Assembly: GCF_019443285.1 (NCBI RefSeq)
Contig: NZ_CP080327.1
Span: forward strand, 620,001 to 684,000
Direction of reading: 5' to 3'
DNA: 64,000 nt
Source: Aquisediminimonas profunda
Lineage (GTDB): Bacteria > Pseudomonadota > Alphaproteobacteria > Sphingomonadales > Sphingomonadaceae
Shown here: piece by piece, positions 63,060 through 64,000 of the stretch
Layout: every line of letters starts with the position of its first letter
How positions within the stretch are numbered: the first letter of the stretch is position 1
Notes under the pieces: generated by a model
Database searches by the model: none
The model's input: the letters and a program-made list of their open reading frames with translations, nothing else
What the model was told of the DNA's origin: nothing
Position numbers and translations under genes: made by a program

Positions 63060-63947
63060 ATGGAGATGCAGCAGGTTCGCTATTTCGTGGCGCTTGCCCA
63101 GACGCTCAATTTCACGCGGGCTGCGGAGATGTGCAATGTGACCCAACCCGCGCTGACTCGCGCGATCCAACAGCTTGAACATGAACTTGGCGGACCGCTT
63201 TTCAACCGGGAACGCGGCAATTCGCACCTGACGGAGCTTGGGCGTATCATGTTGCCCTATCTTGAAGGCGTCGATGCCCAGACACGGGCCGCCAAGGACG
63301 TGGCGAAGGCCGTAAAGGGCCTGAAGAAGGTCAAGCTGAGGATCGGTGTGATGTGCACGATCGGTCCGCAGTTGGTCGCTGGGCTTCTGCCCCGGTTCCA
63401 GGCCAACAACCCGGACGTCGAAATCGAAGTGATCGACGATGGTGCTCCGCAAATGGTGGAACGGCTCGAAAAGGGAGACCTTGAGATCGCCATTCTCGGC
63501 AGCCATGAAACCTTGCCGGATTCGCTCCACCAATTGAGAATCTTCGACGAGAAATTCGTCATCCTTCTGCCGCCGAACCATCCGTTGAGCGCCAATCCGT
63601 CGGTCCGTGCGGCGGACCTTCACGAGCAACCCTATGTCAGCCGCTCGCAATGCGAAGTCTTCCGCTACGTTGCCGGGGACCTCAAGAGCAGGGGCGTCGA
63701 ACCGCGCGTAGTCTTTCGCTCTCCGCGTGACGATTGGGTTCAGGGGATGATCAAGGCTGGCCTTGGTTTCGGCTTTTTTCCGGAGTCGTCGGTCACGGAT
63801 CCGGACGTGGTTGTCAGGCCGCTGGTTGATCCCGAATATACCCGCAGCGTCTTCCTGGCGACTGTGCGCGGGCGGCCGCATTCGCCGGCTGTCGGGGCTT
63901 TTATTCGAGAGGCCCGATATCATAAATGGCCAACTTCGGTGGACTGA
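63060..63947 (+). CDS. LysR-family transcriptional regulator
   Basis: 295 residues. The winged helix-turn-helix occupies about 1-60, with FVALAQTLNFTRAAEMCNVT followed by QPALTRAIQQLEHELGGPLF, the canonical LysR DNA-binding block. A linker helix follows, then the substrate-binding domain with LRIGVMCTIGPQLVAGLLP near residue 92 and GLGFGFFPESS near residue 240. Effector unknown; OxyR/CynR-like members share this overall layout. It is divergent from olsB with an 87-base spacer, so control of olsB is possible. No gene follows before the end of the window. Confidence 0.92.
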   Translation: MEMQQVRYFVALAQTLNFTRAAEMCNVTQPALTRAIQQLEHELGGPLFNRERGNSHLTELGRIMLPYLEGVDAQTRAAKDVAKAVKGLKKVKLRIGVMCTIGPQLVAGLLPRFQANNPDVEIEVIDDGAPQMVERLEKGDLEIAILGSHETLPDSLHQLRIFDEKFVILLPPNHPLSANPSVRAADLHEQPYVSRSQCEVFRYVAGDLKSRGVEPRVVFRSPRDDWVQGMIKAGLGFGFFPESSVTDPDVVVRPLVDPEYTRSVFLATVRGRPHSPAVGAFIREARYHKWPTSVD

Positions 63948-64000
63948 CCCGGCGCGGGACAGACCGCGCAGTCCGGATCTGTGGCCGTGGTCAATAGATC

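Overview
The window is a high-GC, gene-dense stretch of a bacterial chromosome. Its gene content fits an alphaproteobacterium, most likely order Sphingomonadales: a CysE-like acetyltransferase pair, a BBP2-type barrel and a BY-kinase in an exopolysaccharide locus, an olsB-type acyltransferase, and an adrenodoxin-reductase-like FAD protein. No rRNA, CRISPR array, insertion sequence, integrase or prophage gene is visible. One tRNA (Pro, anticodon CGG) is present at 8276-8352.

Left flank (1-14 kb): a small-molecule and detoxification operon (two VOC proteins, a four-helix membrane protein, a glutathione S-transferase, an SRPBCC protein), then a BaiN/HI0933-type flavoprotein, a zinc-independent quinone-oxidoreductase-like enzyme, an N-acyl-D-amino-acid deacylase-type amidohydrolase, a ferredoxin-NADP reductase-like flavoprotein, the tRNA, and a complete tripartite RND efflux operon (outer-membrane factor, adaptor, pump) read on the minus strand.

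Centre (14-55.7 kb): about 41 kb of envelope or extracellular polysaccharide biosynthesis. It contains nine glycosyltransferases, one initiating sugar-phosphate transferase, three Wzx-like flippases, two Wzy-like polymerases, a short Wza-like export protein beside an outer-membrane beta-barrel, and a Wzz/BY-kinase fusion. Sugar-tailoring enzymes include a UDP-sugar 6-dehydrogenase, two epimerase/dehydratases, a glutamine amidotransferase of the asparagine synthase family, a sulfotransferase, a polysaccharide deacetylase, two methyltransferase-fold proteins (one CmoA-like), three FAD oxidoreductases and two hexapeptide acetyltransferases, plus a secreted GH16 glycanase. Two blocks can be distinguished. 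One lies at 14.1-35.3 kb, mostly minus strand, with parts visibly lower in GC. The other lies at 36.2-55.7 kb and ends in a ten-gene plus-strand operon of tightly overlapping genes. They are separated by a roughly 0.5-kb AT-rich regulatory island (35.69-36.20 kb) with several palindromes. The first block suggests an amidated uronic acid and a polyprenyl-phosphate-sugar branch with a periplasmic GT39. The second carries the core Wzx/Wzy export machinery.

Right flank (55.7-64 kb): a DUF3999/DUF2339 envelope gene pair, a DUF302 secreted protein, a YeeE/YedE-type sulfur transporter, and an acyltransferase (OlsA/PlsC-like) convergent with a clear OlsB homologue. The last two suggest ornithine-lipid synthesis. 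A LysR regulator closes the window.

Calls are made by reading motifs, gene order and start-site context. No database search was possible, so substrates of individual glycosyltransferases and tailoring enzymes are not assigned.
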